Assembly: GCF_003719825.1 (NCBI RefSeq)
Contig: NZ_RIBS01000004.1
Location: 124,001 to 188,000, forward strand
Source of the DNA: Montanilutibacter psychrotolerans
Lineage (GTDB): Bacteria; Pseudomonadota; Gammaproteobacteria; Xanthomonadales; Xanthomonadaceae
Reading direction: 5' to 3'
DNA: 64,000 nucleotides
Each line of letters opens with the position of its first letter. The stretch's first letter is position 1. Shown here in pieces: positions 19,167 to 28,042 of the stretch. The position numbers and the translations under genes are program-made. The notes under the pieces were generated by a model, which saw nothing but the letters and a program-made list of their open reading frames with translations, was not told where the DNA came from and did not search any database.

Positions 19167-19797
19167 CCGACCCGCCACGACGCGCGGCGGAGGCCGGCGG
19201 CGCGCGCGGTTCGCCTGGCGCGATCATCCGGGACGGGGCCCGGAAGGGAATCCCGATCCTTGGGATCCCCTTCCGTTACCGCAGGCGGCACGTTTCCGCG
19301 CCACCGACGCCAGCGAGACTCCGTCGCACTGGCGCGTGGCCCGGAGTGCCGGCAGGACGTCGACGGCTCCGGGCCTACCCGAAACGGTTCAAACGCCCAC
19401 GGCTACCCCTGGCCAACGTCGGTTCTGCGGCGATGGCGCAGGCGTATGCCTGGTCGGCACGGCGCTTGGTGGCGGTACGACCGGCCCGGCCCGCATGCCG
19501 CGCCCGGATCGATACCGGTGGACGGTCGGAGTGACGGCGTTCGCGGCACGCGCGATCGCCTGGGCACGGCCCTGATCGTGGACGGCATCGCTGGACTCCA
19601 GCCCGGAAAGGATTCCGCACCGACCTCCCCCCTTGGGCGGCGTTGCGTCAACCCGACGATCCGCAGAGTCGGGCCATCCCGTCAATTACCCATTGGTCGA
19701 ATGCGCCGGCCGATCGCGGCATCGAGGCTGGGGCGGCATCCAGTCGCACGCGGCCAGCCATCACGGCAGGCGATCGGTCACACAACGGCACCGCGCC
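19167..19797 (+). other. Non-coding gap of about 630 bases after the rhomboid gene
   Basis: No supported gene was found; frames open here overlap each other and resemble nothing. A long hairpin lies at 19242-19274: GGAAGGGAATCCC pairs with GGGATCCCCTTCC (one A/C mismatch) around a 7-base loop. Its position 75 bases past the rhomboid stop allows a role in termination or RNA stability, but no T run follows. The remaining sequence shows no repeat or RNA gene that I can identify. Confidence 0.4.
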
Positions 19798-19845
19798 GTG
19801 TCCCGCGATGGCGGCGAATCGCGGGACACGCCCTAGAATCCCCGG
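19798..19845 (+). promoter_or_regulatory. tatD promoter: perfect inverted repeat plus -10 of a leaderless transcript
   Basis: GTGTCCCGCGAT at 19798-19809 is followed, after an 8-base spacer, by its exact reverse complement ATCGCGGGACAC at 19818-19829. TAGAAT at 19834-19839 is a good -10 element, and six bases later is the tatD ATG. The palindrome covers the expected -35 position, as a repressor or activator operator would. The leader, if transcription starts where predicted, is zero bases long. Confidence 0.6.
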
Positions 19846-20652
19846 ATGCATCTGATCGATATCGGCGCCAACCTCACCCACGACTCATTCGACCCCGACC
19901 GCGACGCGGTCCTGCAACGCGCGCGCGACGCCGGCGTGGTGCAGATGGTGGTCACCGGCGCCAGCCGCGAACACTCGCCGTTGGCGCTGAAGCTGGCACG
20001 CAAGCATCCGGGCGAATTGTTCGCGACCGCCGGAGTGCACCCGCACCACGCCAGCGAGTACACCGCCGAATGCGATGCGGAAATGCGCGCGCTGCATTCG
20101 CACGCCGAGGTGGTGGCGGTCGGCGAATGCGGCCTGGACTACTTCCGCGATTTCTCGCCACGACCCGCGCAGCGGCGGGCCTTCGAACTGCAGCTTCAGA
20201 TCGCGGCCGAAACGAAGAAGCCGCTCTTCCTGCACCAGCGTGACGCGCACGCCGACTTCGTGTCGATGATGCGCAACTTCGACGGCCGGCTCGGCCCGGC
20301 CGTGGTGCATTGCTTCACCGGTACGCGCGAGGAGTTGTTCGACTGCCTCGATCACGACTGGCACATCGGCATCACCGGATGGCTGTGCGACGAGCGACGC
20401 GGCCAGCACCTGCGTGAGCTGGTCCGCCACATCCCGGCCAACCGCCTGATGATCGAGACCGACGCCCCCTACCTGCTGCCACGCACGGTCAAGCCGGCGC
20501 GGGCGCATCGCCGCAACGAGCCGCACTATCTGGCCCACATCGTCGAGGAACTCGCGCGCGATCGCGGCGAGGACGTCGCCATCACCGCCGCCAACGCGAC
20601 CGCCACCAGCCGCGCCTTCTTCCGCCTGCCCAACCCGGAACCGTCCGCATGA
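19846..20652 (+). CDS. tatD: TatD 3'-5' DNA exonuclease/deoxyribonuclease
   Basis: The 268-residue protein is a close match to E. coli TatD rather than YcfH or YjjV: MHLIDIGANLTHDSF, TAGVHPHHASEY, VAVGECGLDYFRDFS, VVHCFTGTREEL, ITGWLCDERRG, METDAPYLLPR in the form IETDAPYLLPR, and RRNEPHYLAHIV. Metal-binding residues (Glu of GECGLD, His of CFTG, Asp of ETDAP) are all present. TatD proteins are cytosolic TIM-barrel nucleases acting in DNA repair. The gene is preceded by a palindrome and a -10 placed for a leaderless message. It overlaps the next gene by four bases (ATGA). Confidence 0.95.
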   Translation: MHLIDIGANLTHDSFDPDRDAVLQRARDAGVVQMVVTGASREHSPLALKLARKHPGELFATAGVHPHHASEYTAECDAEMRALHSHAEVVAVGECGLDYFRDFSPRPAQRRAFELQLQIAAETKKPLFLHQRDAHADFVSMMRNFDGRLGPAVVHCFTGTREELFDCLDHDWHIGITGWLCDERRGQHLRELVRHIPANRLMIETDAPYLLPRTVKPARAHRRNEPHYLAHIVEELARDRGEDVAITAANATATSRAFFRLPNPEPSA

Positions 20653-21554
20653 CCGCCAAGCCCCAGCCTCCCGTTGCCACCGGCGTGCGCTCCGCCCCGG
20701 CCTTTCCGCTGGCCCTGGGCGCCGTGCTGCTGGCGATCACGCTCGCAACCCTGGCAGTGGTGGCCGCCTCCTCACGCGCCCAGGGCGGCGACGAGCTCGC
20801 CTACCTCGGCGAATGGCTCAACTCGCTGTGCGGGACCGGACTGCTGGTGGGCATCAACGTGGCGTTCGCCGCGGCGATGGTGGACCGCCGGGGGGTTCCG
20901 CGCCGCTTCCTCGTCGCCTTGCTTGCCGCGGTGGTGGTGTTCTACCTCGGCTCGTTCCTGCTGTCGTGGGCGCGCGAACCGCTGATGAAGGCGTGGATGG
21001 GCAACGACGTGGGACGGCTGGGCATGATGATGTATTGGCTGCCGCTGGTGTCGCTGGTGCAGATGATGCTGGTGGCCTGGCTTGGCCTGCTGCTGGCCTG
21101 GCGTGTGGGCGGCGGCGGCGTGACGCCGGTGACCTGGCATCCGGGCGCGCGGCGGATGCTGGGCAGCGTGGTCGCGTTTGGCGCGTGCATCGGCGTGGTG
21201 CCGTTGCAGGGTCGGCTGATCGGCATGCTCGAGCTGGTTCCGATGGAGTTGCTGGCCAATGGTCTGCCGTGGCTGGCGCTGGTGCTCGGCGTGGTGCTGG
21301 GGTTGGCCTGGTTGATCGCGCCCATGCGCCACGGTCCCGGCGTCTGGCCACCGTTCGTTTCGGCGCTGCTGGTGGGCCCGCTGTTGCTGCTGGTGGCGAT
21401 GGCCAGCCGCACGTCACTGCTCAAGATCAGCAGCAACGACGTGCTTGGCCTGGTCGCGCTGGCGTTGCTGCTGGCCTGCCCGCTGCTGGCCTGGTGCCTG
21501 TCGCGACTGGTCGGACACCGGCTGGCGAAGGCGCGGACAACCGCCGGCGGCTGA
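20649..21554 (+). CDS. Hypothetical multi-pass inner-membrane protein
   Basis: The 301-residue protein has about eight hydrophobic helices, for example FPLALGAVLLAITLATLAVV, FLVALLAAVVVFYLGSFLL, MLVAWLGLLLAW and VLGLVALALLLACPLLAWCL. Short polar loops and a basic C-terminus (RLVGHRLAKARTT) separate and end these helices. No transporter or enzyme motif is visible. Its ATG overlaps the tatD stop (ATGA), so translation is probably coupled to tatD. Whether the two work together is unknown. The start agrees with the overlap and leaves a short polar N-terminus before the first helix. Confidence 0.78.
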   Translation: MTAKPQPPVATGVRSAPAFPLALGAVLLAITLATLAVVAASSRAQGGDELAYLGEWLNSLCGTGLLVGINVAFAAAMVDRRGVPRRFLVALLAAVVVFYLGSFLLSWAREPLMKAWMGNDVGRLGMMMYWLPLVSLVQMMLVAWLGLLLAWRVGGGGVTPVTWHPGARRMLGSVVAFGACIGVVPLQGRLIGMLELVPMELLANGLPWLALVLGVVLGLAWLIAPMRHGPGVWPPFVSALLVGPLLLLVAMASRTSLLKISSNDVLGLVALALLLACPLLAWCLSRLVGHRLAKARTTAGG

Positions 21555-21654
21555 ACCCCGGGGCGGACGGAGGATCCGCCAGCTATATCTGTACTACCCA
21601 GTTCGATAATATCCGCTGGTCGTCGCCCGTCGACGCCCCCAACGGATCGTGCCC

Positions 21655-22809
21655 ATGCCCTGCCCGCCGTCGCGCCTGCTTGCTCCGCTGTCCCGTTCGC
21701 CGCGCCTTGCCGCGCTCGCGCTGGTCACCTTGATGCTGGTCGGATGCGGCGGCGAGGACCAGGCGACCGCCGCCTCGGCACCGGCGGCCACCCTCGCCGT
21801 TGGCATGGTGCCGGTGCAGGCACGCGAGATCGAACGCAGCGTCACCGTCTCCGGCCCGGTCGCGGCCTGGGAGGAGATGCAGCTGGGCGTCGAGGTGAGT
21901 GGGTTGCGGGTGACCGCACTGCACGTCGACGTCGGACAGGTGGTGCGACGCGGCCAGGTGCTGCTCGAACTGGACCACCGCATGCTCGACAGCGACCTGG
22001 CCCAGTCGCGCGCCGCGCTGGCCGAAGCCGAGGCCGGGCTGCAGCTGGCGCAAGCCAACCTCAACCGCGGCCAGGCGCTGGCCAACGAAAAACTCATCAG
22101 CGCCAGCGCCCTGGACGAGCTGCGCGCCGCGCGCGTGCAGGCGCAGGCACGTCGCGCCACGGCCGCCGCCGCGCGCGACGCCAGCCAGCTGCGACGCGAT
22201 TTCGCCAGCCTGCGCGCGCCAGACGACGGCGTGATCAGCAAGCGACTCGTGCAGCCAGGCCAGGTGGTGGCGGCCGGCGGCGAGCTGCTGCGACTGATCC
22301 GCCAGGGCCGCCTGGAGTGGCGCGCCGAACTGGCCGACGCCGAGTTGGCACTCGTGCGGCCGGGCATGACCGTGCGCATCGCCACCCGCGACGGCGAAGT
22401 CACCGGCCGGGTGCGCGCGGTCAGTCCCGGGGTCGACGCCGCCACGCGCACCGGCACCGTGCACGCCGATCTGCCTCAACCCGGTGCCCTGCAGGCCGGC
22501 AGCTTCGTCGAAGGGCGCATCGCGACCGGGCGCGGCAACGCGTTGGTGGTGCCGGCGGCCTCGGTGGTGCAGCGCGACGGCCATGCGTACGTGTTCACCG
22601 CCGACGACGGCCGCACCGTCCGCCGCCTGCGCGTGCGCACCGGCAGCCGCGTCGACGGCCGGGTCGAAATCCTCGAAGGCCTGAAGGCCGGCATGCGCGT
22701 GGTCAATCAGGGCGCTGGCTTCCTCGGCGACGGTGACCTGGTGCGCGTGATCGCCACGCCCACGGCCGCACCGGCCACCGCCAACGCCCACCCGGCGACC
22801 GCGCAATGA
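21655..22809 (+). CDS. RND efflux periplasmic adaptor (membrane fusion protein), lipoprotein
   Basis: The product (384 residues from the ATG; a GTG two codons upstream is possible) has a lipoprotein signal ending LVGCGG, with the acylated Cys about 30 residues in. The adaptor architecture follows: a first beta strand (VTVSGPVAAWEEMQLGVEVSGLRV), a lipoyl half (VDVGQVVRRGQVLLELD), an alpha hairpin rich in Ala/Gln (QSRAALAEAEAGLQLAQANLN), a second lipoyl half with RAPDDGVISKRLVQPGQVV, and a beta barrel (EWRAELADAELALVRPGMTV). GGA nine bases before the ATG is the ribosome site. It overlaps the pump gene by four bases. No outer-membrane channel gene follows, so a TolC-like partner must be encoded elsewhere. 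Confidence 0.93.
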   Translation: MPCPPSRLLAPLSRSPRLAALALVTLMLVGCGGEDQATAASAPAATLAVGMVPVQAREIERSVTVSGPVAAWEEMQLGVEVSGLRVTALHVDVGQVVRRGQVLLELDHRMLDSDLAQSRAALAEAEAGLQLAQANLNRGQALANEKLISASALDELRAARVQAQARRATAAAARDASQLRRDFASLRAPDDGVISKRLVQPGQVVAAGGELLRLIRQGRLEWRAELADAELALVRPGMTVRIATRDGEVTGRVRAVSPGVDAATRTGTVHADLPQPGALQAGSFVEGRIATGRGNALVVPAASVVQRDGHAYVFTADDGRTVRRLRVRTGSRVDGRVEILEGLKAGMRVVNQGAGFLGDGDLVRVIATPTAAPATANAHPATAQ

Positions 22810-25800
22810 ACCTCTCGACCTGGGCGATCAAGCGACCGCTGCCGGCGCTGATGCTGTTCTTCGTGCTGTGCGTGGCCGGACTGTGGGGCTTCCACAAGTT
22901 GCCGGTGGCGCGCTTCCCCGACATTGCGTTCCCCATGGTCACCGTGACCGTGCCGTTGCCCGGCGCGTCGCCGAGCCAACTGGAAACCGAGGTCACGCGC
23001 CGCATCGAGGATTCGGTCGCGGCAATCAACGGCATCAAGCGCACGATGTCGCACGTCAGCGAAGGTGTCAGCACCACCACCATCGAGTTCGATCTGGACA
23101 CCGACCTGGCGACGGCGCTCGACGACACCCGCGATGCCGTGACCCGCGTGCGCGCCGATCTGCCGCAGGACATCCGCGAACCGATCGTGGCCAAGGTCGA
23201 CATCGGCGGTTCGCTGATGACCTACGCCGTCGCGTCCTCGCGGCTGAGCGTGGACGAGCTGAGCTGGTTCGTCGACCGCGAGGTCAGCAAGGCGATGTAC
23301 GGCGTGCCCGGCGTGGCGGTGGTCAAGCGCCAGGGCGGCGTCGAACGCCAGGTACGCGTCGACCTCGACCCGCAGGCGCTGCAGGCCTACGGCATCAGCG
23401 CCGGCGAAGTGTCCCGGCAGCTCGCGCGCAGCCAGGCCGAACTGCCCGGCGGCAAGGCCGAGCTGGACGGCCGCCAGCAGGTGATCCGCGCCGTCGGCAC
23501 CATCGCCGACGCCAATGCCCTGCGCGGGTTCTCGATCGTGCTCAACGATGGCCGCGCGGTGCGCCTGACGGCGCTGGCGACGATCAGCGACGCCGCGGCC
23601 GATCCCGACCAGGTGGCCCTGCTGGACGGCAAGCCGGTGGTCGCGTTCTCGCTGTCGCGCAGCCGTGGCTCGAGCGAACTGGACGTCGCCGAAGAAGTCG
23701 AGAAGACCATCGCCACGCTCGAGGCCGCGCACCCGGGCGTGAAGTTCCAGCTGGTCACCTCGATGGTCGAAGAGGCCGAGCGCTCCTACGAATCGTCGAT
23801 GACGATGCTGTGGGAGGGTGCACTGCTGGCGCTGCTGGTGGTGTGGCTGTTCCTGCGCGACTGGCGCGCCACCTGGGTGTCGGCGGTGGCGTTGCCGCTG
23901 TCGATCATCCCGACGTTCGCGGTGATGTACCTGTTCGGTTTCACGCTGAACCTGATCACGCTGCTGGCGCTGTCGGTGGTGGTCGGCATCCTGGTGGACG
24001 ACGCGATCGTCGAGATCGAAAACATCGTGCGCCACCTGCGCATGGGCAAGCCGCCACTGGAAGCCGCGCGCGAGGCCGCCGACGAGATCGGCATGGCCGT
24101 GGTCGCCACCTCGATGACGCTCGCGGCGGTGTTCGTGCCGGTCGCGTTCATGCCCGGCATTGCCGGCAAGTTCTTCCGCGAGTTCGGCTGGACCGCGGCG
24201 ACCGCGGTGCTGTTCTCGCTGCTGGTCGCCCGCCTGCTCACGCCGATGATGGCCGCGTACACGCTGAAGGCGCACCCGGTCACGGAAGGCGACACGCGCT
24301 TGATGCGCTGGTACCTGGGCTGGGTGGATGCGGCGCTGCGCCACCGCGCACGCACCCTGTGGCTGGCCACCGGCATGTTCGTCGCATCGCTGGCGCTGGT
24401 GCCGCTGATCCCGGCCACCTTCATTCCGTTCTCGGACATGGGCCGCAGCAACCTCAGCCTGGAGTTGCCGCCGGGCACCCGCCTGGAGGAAACCGTGGCG
24501 CTCGACCAGGCCGCGCGCGCGCGTCTGGCCGCGATCCCCGAGCTCAAGCAGGTCTACACCACGATCGGCAGCGTGATCGACCTGGGCGACCCCAACAAGA
24601 GCGGCGTCGGCGAGGCACGCAAGGCCACCCTGGTGCTGGACTGGGGCAAGGCCGAGGACCGTTCGCGCGATCAGAAGGCGCTGGAGCGCGAGGTCCGCGC
24701 ACGCCTGGCCGACCTGCCCGGCGCACGCGTGAGTTTCCTCAGCACCGAGCCGGGCGAGGTGATGCAGCTGGTCCTGGCCGGCGACGACCCGCGCAATCTC
24801 GACGACGCCGCGCTCGCGCTCGAACGCGATCTGCGCACGCTCAAGGGCCTGGGCAGCGTGTCGTCGTCGGCGTCGCTGCTGCGACCGGAAATCGTGATCA
24901 CCCCGGACCCGGCGCGTGCCGCCGACCTGGGCGTGTCCACGGCCGACATCGCCGAAGCCGCGCGCATCGCCACCAGCGGTGACTACAGCCAGTACCTGGC
25001 CAAGCTCAACCTGCCCGAACGCCAGCTGCCGATCCGTGTCGGTTTCGCGCGCGACACCCTCGCCGACCCGGCCCTGGTCGCGCAGTTGCGCGTGCCCGGC
25101 CGCCACGGCCCGGTGCCGCTGGCGGCGGTGGCCGACATCCGCCAGGCCAGCGGCCCGGCGCAGATCTCGCGCTACCAGCGCCAGCGCAACATCACCTTCA
25201 CCGCCGAACTCAACGGCCGTCCGCTGGGCGAGGTCATGAAAGAGGTCAGCGCGCTGCCATCGGTGAAGGCGCCGGCGCCGAGCGTGAGCTTCCTCAACGC
25301 CGGTGACGCGGAGGTGTTCGTCGAGCTGTTCGTCGGCTTCGTGCTGGCGATGGGTGCCGGCCTGGTGTGCATCTACATGGTGCTGTTGTTGCTGTTCAAC
25401 CACGCGTTGCAACCGCTGACCATCCTGACCGCGGTGCCGCTGTGCGCCGGCGGTGCGTTCGGCGCGCTGCTACTGACCCAGAACATGCTGTCGCTGCCGG
25501 CGCTGATCGGCCTGCTGATGCTGATCGGCATCGCCACCAAGAATTCGATCCTGCTGGTGGACTACGCGGTGATCGCCGAGGACAAGATGGGCCTGACCCA
25601 GCACGACGCGCTGGTGGACGCCTGCCGCAAGCGCGCGCAGCCGGTGATCATGACCACCCTGGCGATGGGTGCGGGCATGCTGCCGATCGCATTGGGTTTC
25701 GCCGGTGATTCGAGCTTCCGCGCGCCCATGGCGGTGGCGGTGATCGGCGGGCTGATCACCTCGACCCTGCTGAGCCTGCTGGTGATCCCGGCGGCATTCA

Positions 25801-25898
25801 CGGTGGTCGACGACCTGGGAGAGTGGGTCAGCGGCAAGTTCGGTCGCGGCTCGACCCACCCGCACCCGGTCGCCGCGAAGGCCGACGCCCCGGCTTGA
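22806..25898 (+). CDS. RND multidrug efflux pump, inner-membrane HAE1-type transporter
   Basis: The 1030-residue protein has the classic RND duplicated layout: a first helix (PLPALMLFFVLCVAGLWG), a large periplasmic loop with PGASPSQLETEVTRRIEDSV, helices 2-6, a second loop and helices 8-12. The proton-relay acidic pair is visible in VVVGILVDDAIVEIENIVRHL (helix 4). A family motif is GDSSFRAPMAVAVIGGLITSTLLSLLVIPA near the end. It should form a trimer working with the upstream adaptor and a TolC-like channel to export toxic compounds by proton antiport. The substrate cannot be deduced. Transcription stops at a bidirectional terminator just downstream. Confidence 0.95.
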   Translation: MNLSTWAIKRPLPALMLFFVLCVAGLWGFHKLPVARFPDIAFPMVTVTVPLPGASPSQLETEVTRRIEDSVAAINGIKRTMSHVSEGVSTTTIEFDLDTDLATALDDTRDAVTRVRADLPQDIREPIVAKVDIGGSLMTYAVASSRLSVDELSWFVDREVSKAMYGVPGVAVVKRQGGVERQVRVDLDPQALQAYGISAGEVSRQLARSQAELPGGKAELDGRQQVIRAVGTIADANALRGFSIVLNDGRAVRLTALATISDAAADPDQVALLDGKPVVAFSLSRSRGSSELDVAEEVEKTIATLEAAHPGVKFQLVTSMVEEAERSYESSMTMLWEGALLALLVVWLFLRDWRATWVSAVALPLSIIPTFAVMYLFGFTLNLITLLALSVVVGILVDDAIVEIENIVRHLRMGKPPLEAAREAADEIGMAVVATSMTLAAVFVPVAFMPGIAGKFFREFGWTAATAVLFSLLVARLLTPMMAAYTLKAHPVTEGDTRLMRWYLGWVDAALRHRARTLWLATGMFVASLALVPLIPATFIPFSDMGRSNLSLELPPGTRLEETVALDQAARARLAAIPELKQVYTTIGSVIDLGDPNKSGVGEARKATLVLDWGKAEDRSRDQKALEREVRARLADLPGARVSFLSTEPGEVMQLVLAGDDPRNLDDAALALERDLRTLKGLGSVSSSASLLRPEIVITPDPARAADLGVSTADIAEAARIATSGDYSQYLAKLNLPERQLPIRVGFARDTLADPALVAQLRVPGRHGPVPLAAVADIRQASGPAQISRYQRQRNITFTAELNGRPLGEVMKEVSALPSVKAPAPSVSFLNAGDAEVFVELFVGFVLAMGAGLVCIYMVLLLLFNHALQPLTILTAVPLCAGGAFGALLLTQNMLSLPALIGLLMLIGIATKNSILLVDYAVIAEDKMGLTQHDALVDACRKRAQPVIMTTLAMGAGMLPIALGFAGDSSFRAPMAVAVIGGLITSTLLSLLVIPAAFTVVDDLGEWVSGKFGRGSTHPHPVAAKADAPA

Positions 25899-25913
25899 GG
25901 CGTCGCATACCGC

Positions 25914-25953
25914 AAAAACAGAAAGGGCCCGCGCGACGCGGGTCCATTCTTTT
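25914..25953. terminator. Bidirectional terminator between the RND operon and the yadGH-like operon
   Basis: A 9-bp stem GGGCCCGCG/CGCGGGTCC (one G-U pair) with a CGA loop lies at 25925-25945. The plus strand continues ATTCTTTT; the minus strand continues CTTTCTGTTTTT. Both convergent operons end within 45 bases of it, so it can serve both directions. Confidence 0.85.
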
Positions 25954-25987
25954 GGAACTAGCACCGCCTCAGCGGCGCGCCGGCCCG

Positions 25988-26788
25988 TCAGCTGCGCAGG
26001 CCGACGCCGCGCTTGAGCAACCACAACCCCAGTCCGGCCAGGGCGGCGACGAAGCCCAGCATCAACGAGTACGACACCCACAGCGACACGTCACTGACGC
26101 CCAGCAGGCCGTAGCGGAACGCGTTGACCATGTAGAAGATCGGGTTGGCGTGGGTGGCGGCCTCGGCCCAGGACGGCAGCAGCTTGACCGAATAGAACAC
26201 GCCGCCCAGGTAGGTCAGCGGCGTCAGGATGAAGGTCGGCACGATCGCGATGTCGTCGAACTTCTTGGCGTACACCGCGTTGACGAAGCCGGCCAGGGCG
26301 AAGATCGTCGCGCCCAGCAGCACGGTGCTGAAGGTCACCAGCGGATGCGGCACGCGCACCTTGGTGAACAGCATCGCGATGCACAGCACGATCGCGCCGA
26401 CCATCATGCCGCGCAGCACCGCACCGGTGACGTAGCCGGTCAGGATCACCCAGTTGGGCATCGGGCTGACCAGCAGCTCCTCGATGTGGCGGCCGAACTT
26501 GGCGCCGAAGAAACTCGACGAGATGTTGCCGTAGCTGTTCTGGATCACGCTCATCATCACCAGGCCGGGGACGATGAAATCCATGTAGCGGATGCCGTCC
26601 ATCTGGCCGACGCGCGAACCGATCAGGCCACCGAAGATCAGGAAGTACAGCGTCATCGTGATGGCCGGCGGCACCAGGGTCTGGCCCCAGATGCGCAGGA
26701 TGCGGGTGACCTCGCGGCGCACGATCGTGCCCAGGGCGGTGAGGTTGCGCTGGGCGATGCTGGGCGGGTTGCTGGCGATCTCGTTCAT
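25988..26788 (-). CDS. yadH: ABC-2 type exporter permease, YadH-like
   Basis: The 266-residue membrane protein has six hydrophobic helices. It shares strings with E. coli YadH: RIWGQTLVPPAITMTLYFLIFG, GSRVGQMDGIRYMDFIVPGLVMMSVI, SSFFGAKFGRHIEELLVSP, FDDIAIVPTFILTPLTYLGGVFYS and the terminal GLRS. Its ATG overlaps the stop of the ATPase gene (ATGA), indicating one transporter operon. The substrate of the YadGH family is not established; related ABC-2 systems export lipids, polysaccharides or drugs. Starts further upstream fall within the ATPase gene in another frame and are not real. Confidence 0.93.
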   Translation of the reverse strand: MNEIASNPPSIAQRNLTALGTIVRREVTRILRIWGQTLVPPAITMTLYFLIFGGLIGSRVGQMDGIRYMDFIVPGLVMMSVIQNSYGNISSSFFGAKFGRHIEELLVSPMPNWVILTGYVTGAVLRGMMVGAIVLCIAMLFTKVRVPHPLVTFSTVLLGATIFALAGFVNAVYAKKFDDIAIVPTFILTPLTYLGGVFYSVKLLPSWAEAATHANPIFYMVNAFRYGLLGVSDVSLWVSYSLMLGFVAALAGLGLWLLKRGVGLRS

Positions 26789-27762
26789 GCCGCCTTCTCC
26801 GGTTGTGCCGCGGCCTGGCCGGGGGCGTTGTCGCCGGTCAGGCGCACGAACAGTTCTTCGAGGCGGTTGCTCTTGGTGCGCATCGAACGCACGCGGATAC
26901 CCGCGTCGCCGAGCGCCGCAAACACGCGGTTGAGGTCCATCGCACGCGGCATCTCGACATCGAGCGTGTGGTCGTCCTCGGCCAGCAGCGTGGTGCCCTC
27001 GATCGCCGGCAGCTGTGCCGGCAGGTGGCCGTCGATGTCGAACAGGAACCCTTCGACGTCGAGCTTGGCCAGCAGCGCCTTCATCGGACCCTGCTCGACG
27101 ATGTGGCCGCGGTCGATGATCGCCAGGTTGCGGCACAGGCTCTCGGCTTCCTCGAGGTAGTGCGTGGTGAGGATGATCGTGGTGCCGGCGGCGTTGATCT
27201 CCTTGAGCGTCTTCCACATGCCGCGGCGGATCTCGATGTCGACGCCGGCGGTGGGCTCGTCGAGGATCAGCAGGCGCGGACGGGTCATCATCGCCCGGGC
27301 AATCATCAGCCGGCGCTTCATGCCGCCCGACAACGTGCGGCTCATCAGCGTCGCCTTTTCCCACAGCTGGGCGCGCTTGAGTTCGACCTCGGCGCGCTGC
27401 AGGGCCTCCTCGCGCGGCACGCCGTAGAAGCCGGCGTAGTTGACCAGGATGTCGAGCGGCTTCTCGAACATGTTGAAGTTCAGTTCCTGGGGAACCAGCC
27501 CGATCATGCGCATCGCCGCGCCGCGGTCGGTGCGCAGGTCGGTGCCGAACACCTGGACCGAGCCCGCACTGAGGTTGACCAGCGAGCTGACGATGCCGAT
27601 CAGGGTGGACTTGCCGGCGCCGTTGGGCCCGAGCAAGGCGAAGAAATCGCCGGGGGCCACGTCGAGGGACACGCCCTTGAGCGCCTCGACCTTGTTGTCG
27701 TAGGTCTTGCGAAGGTCGCGCACCGACAGTGCGGGGGCAATGTCGCGGTTGGGGTCGGTCAT
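26785..27762 (-). CDS. yadG: ABC transporter ATP-binding protein, YadG-like
   Basis: The 325-residue protein shows Walker A GPNGAGKST, the Q-loop VPQELNF, signature LSGGMKRR, Walker B LLILDEPTAGVD and the switch histidine TTHYLEEAE. A regulatory C-terminal region of about 90 residues follows (FLFDIDGHLPAQLPAIE). It powers the YadH-like permease encoded immediately downstream with a 4-base overlap. The ATG at 27762 starts a normal family N-terminus; an upstream in-frame start would add 37 Arg/Ala-rich residues. A -10-like TATACT is at 27901-27896 on the minus strand, giving a leader of about 130 bases. Confidence 0.93.
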   Translation of the reverse strand: MTDPNRDIAPALSVRDLRKTYDNKVEALKGVSLDVAPGDFFALLGPNGAGKSTLIGIVSSLVNLSAGSVQVFGTDLRTDRGAAMRMIGLVPQELNFNMFEKPLDILVNYAGFYGVPREEALQRAEVELKRAQLWEKATLMSRTLSGGMKRRLMIARAMMTRPRLLILDEPTAGVDIEIRRGMWKTLKEINAAGTTIILTTHYLEEAESLCRNLAIIDRGHIVEQGPMKALLAKLDVEGFLFDIDGHLPAQLPAIEGTTLLAEDDHTLDVEMPRAMDLNRVFAALGDAGIRVRSMRTKSNRLEELFVRLTGDNAPGQAAAQPEKAA

Positions 27763-27895
27763 CGGCTGGATGGAGCTCGTCGTGGTGGCCACGCGGCGCG
27801 GCGGGACAGCCGTCGCAGGCGCGCATGGCGGGTTCGGACAACGCCTCGGGCCGCGCGCGTGGCGCGTCCGCACGACCCGAAGACGGCAGGCGGGT

Positions 27896-27901
27896 AGTAT
27901 A
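27896..27901 (-). promoter_or_regulatory. Candidate -10 element for the yadGH-like operon
   Basis: On the minus strand TATACT (27901-27896) matches five of six -10 consensus bases in an otherwise GC-rich gap. No convincing -35 was found at 16-18 bases. Confidence 0.4.
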
Positions 27902-28042
27902 GGCGGCCGCGCGGCGGCACCCAGGCCACGCAGTGTTCCACCGCGTGTGCCATGCCGGCGTGCGACCCGGGCGTGCGACCCGGGCGGGCGTCACTGCCGC
28001 GATATCGACGCCGGCTCTCCTCCTCCTGCAAAGACGTGATCC

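Noticed and set aside
19260-20243. A 327-codon frame running through the gap before tatD into tatD
   Set aside because: Mostly Arg/Pro/Ala, out of frame with tatD and without a recognisable domain.
22707-25412. A 900-codon open frame opposite the RND pump gene
   Set aside because: Low-complexity His/Gln/Arg-rich product, no family; the pump gene on the plus strand is certain.
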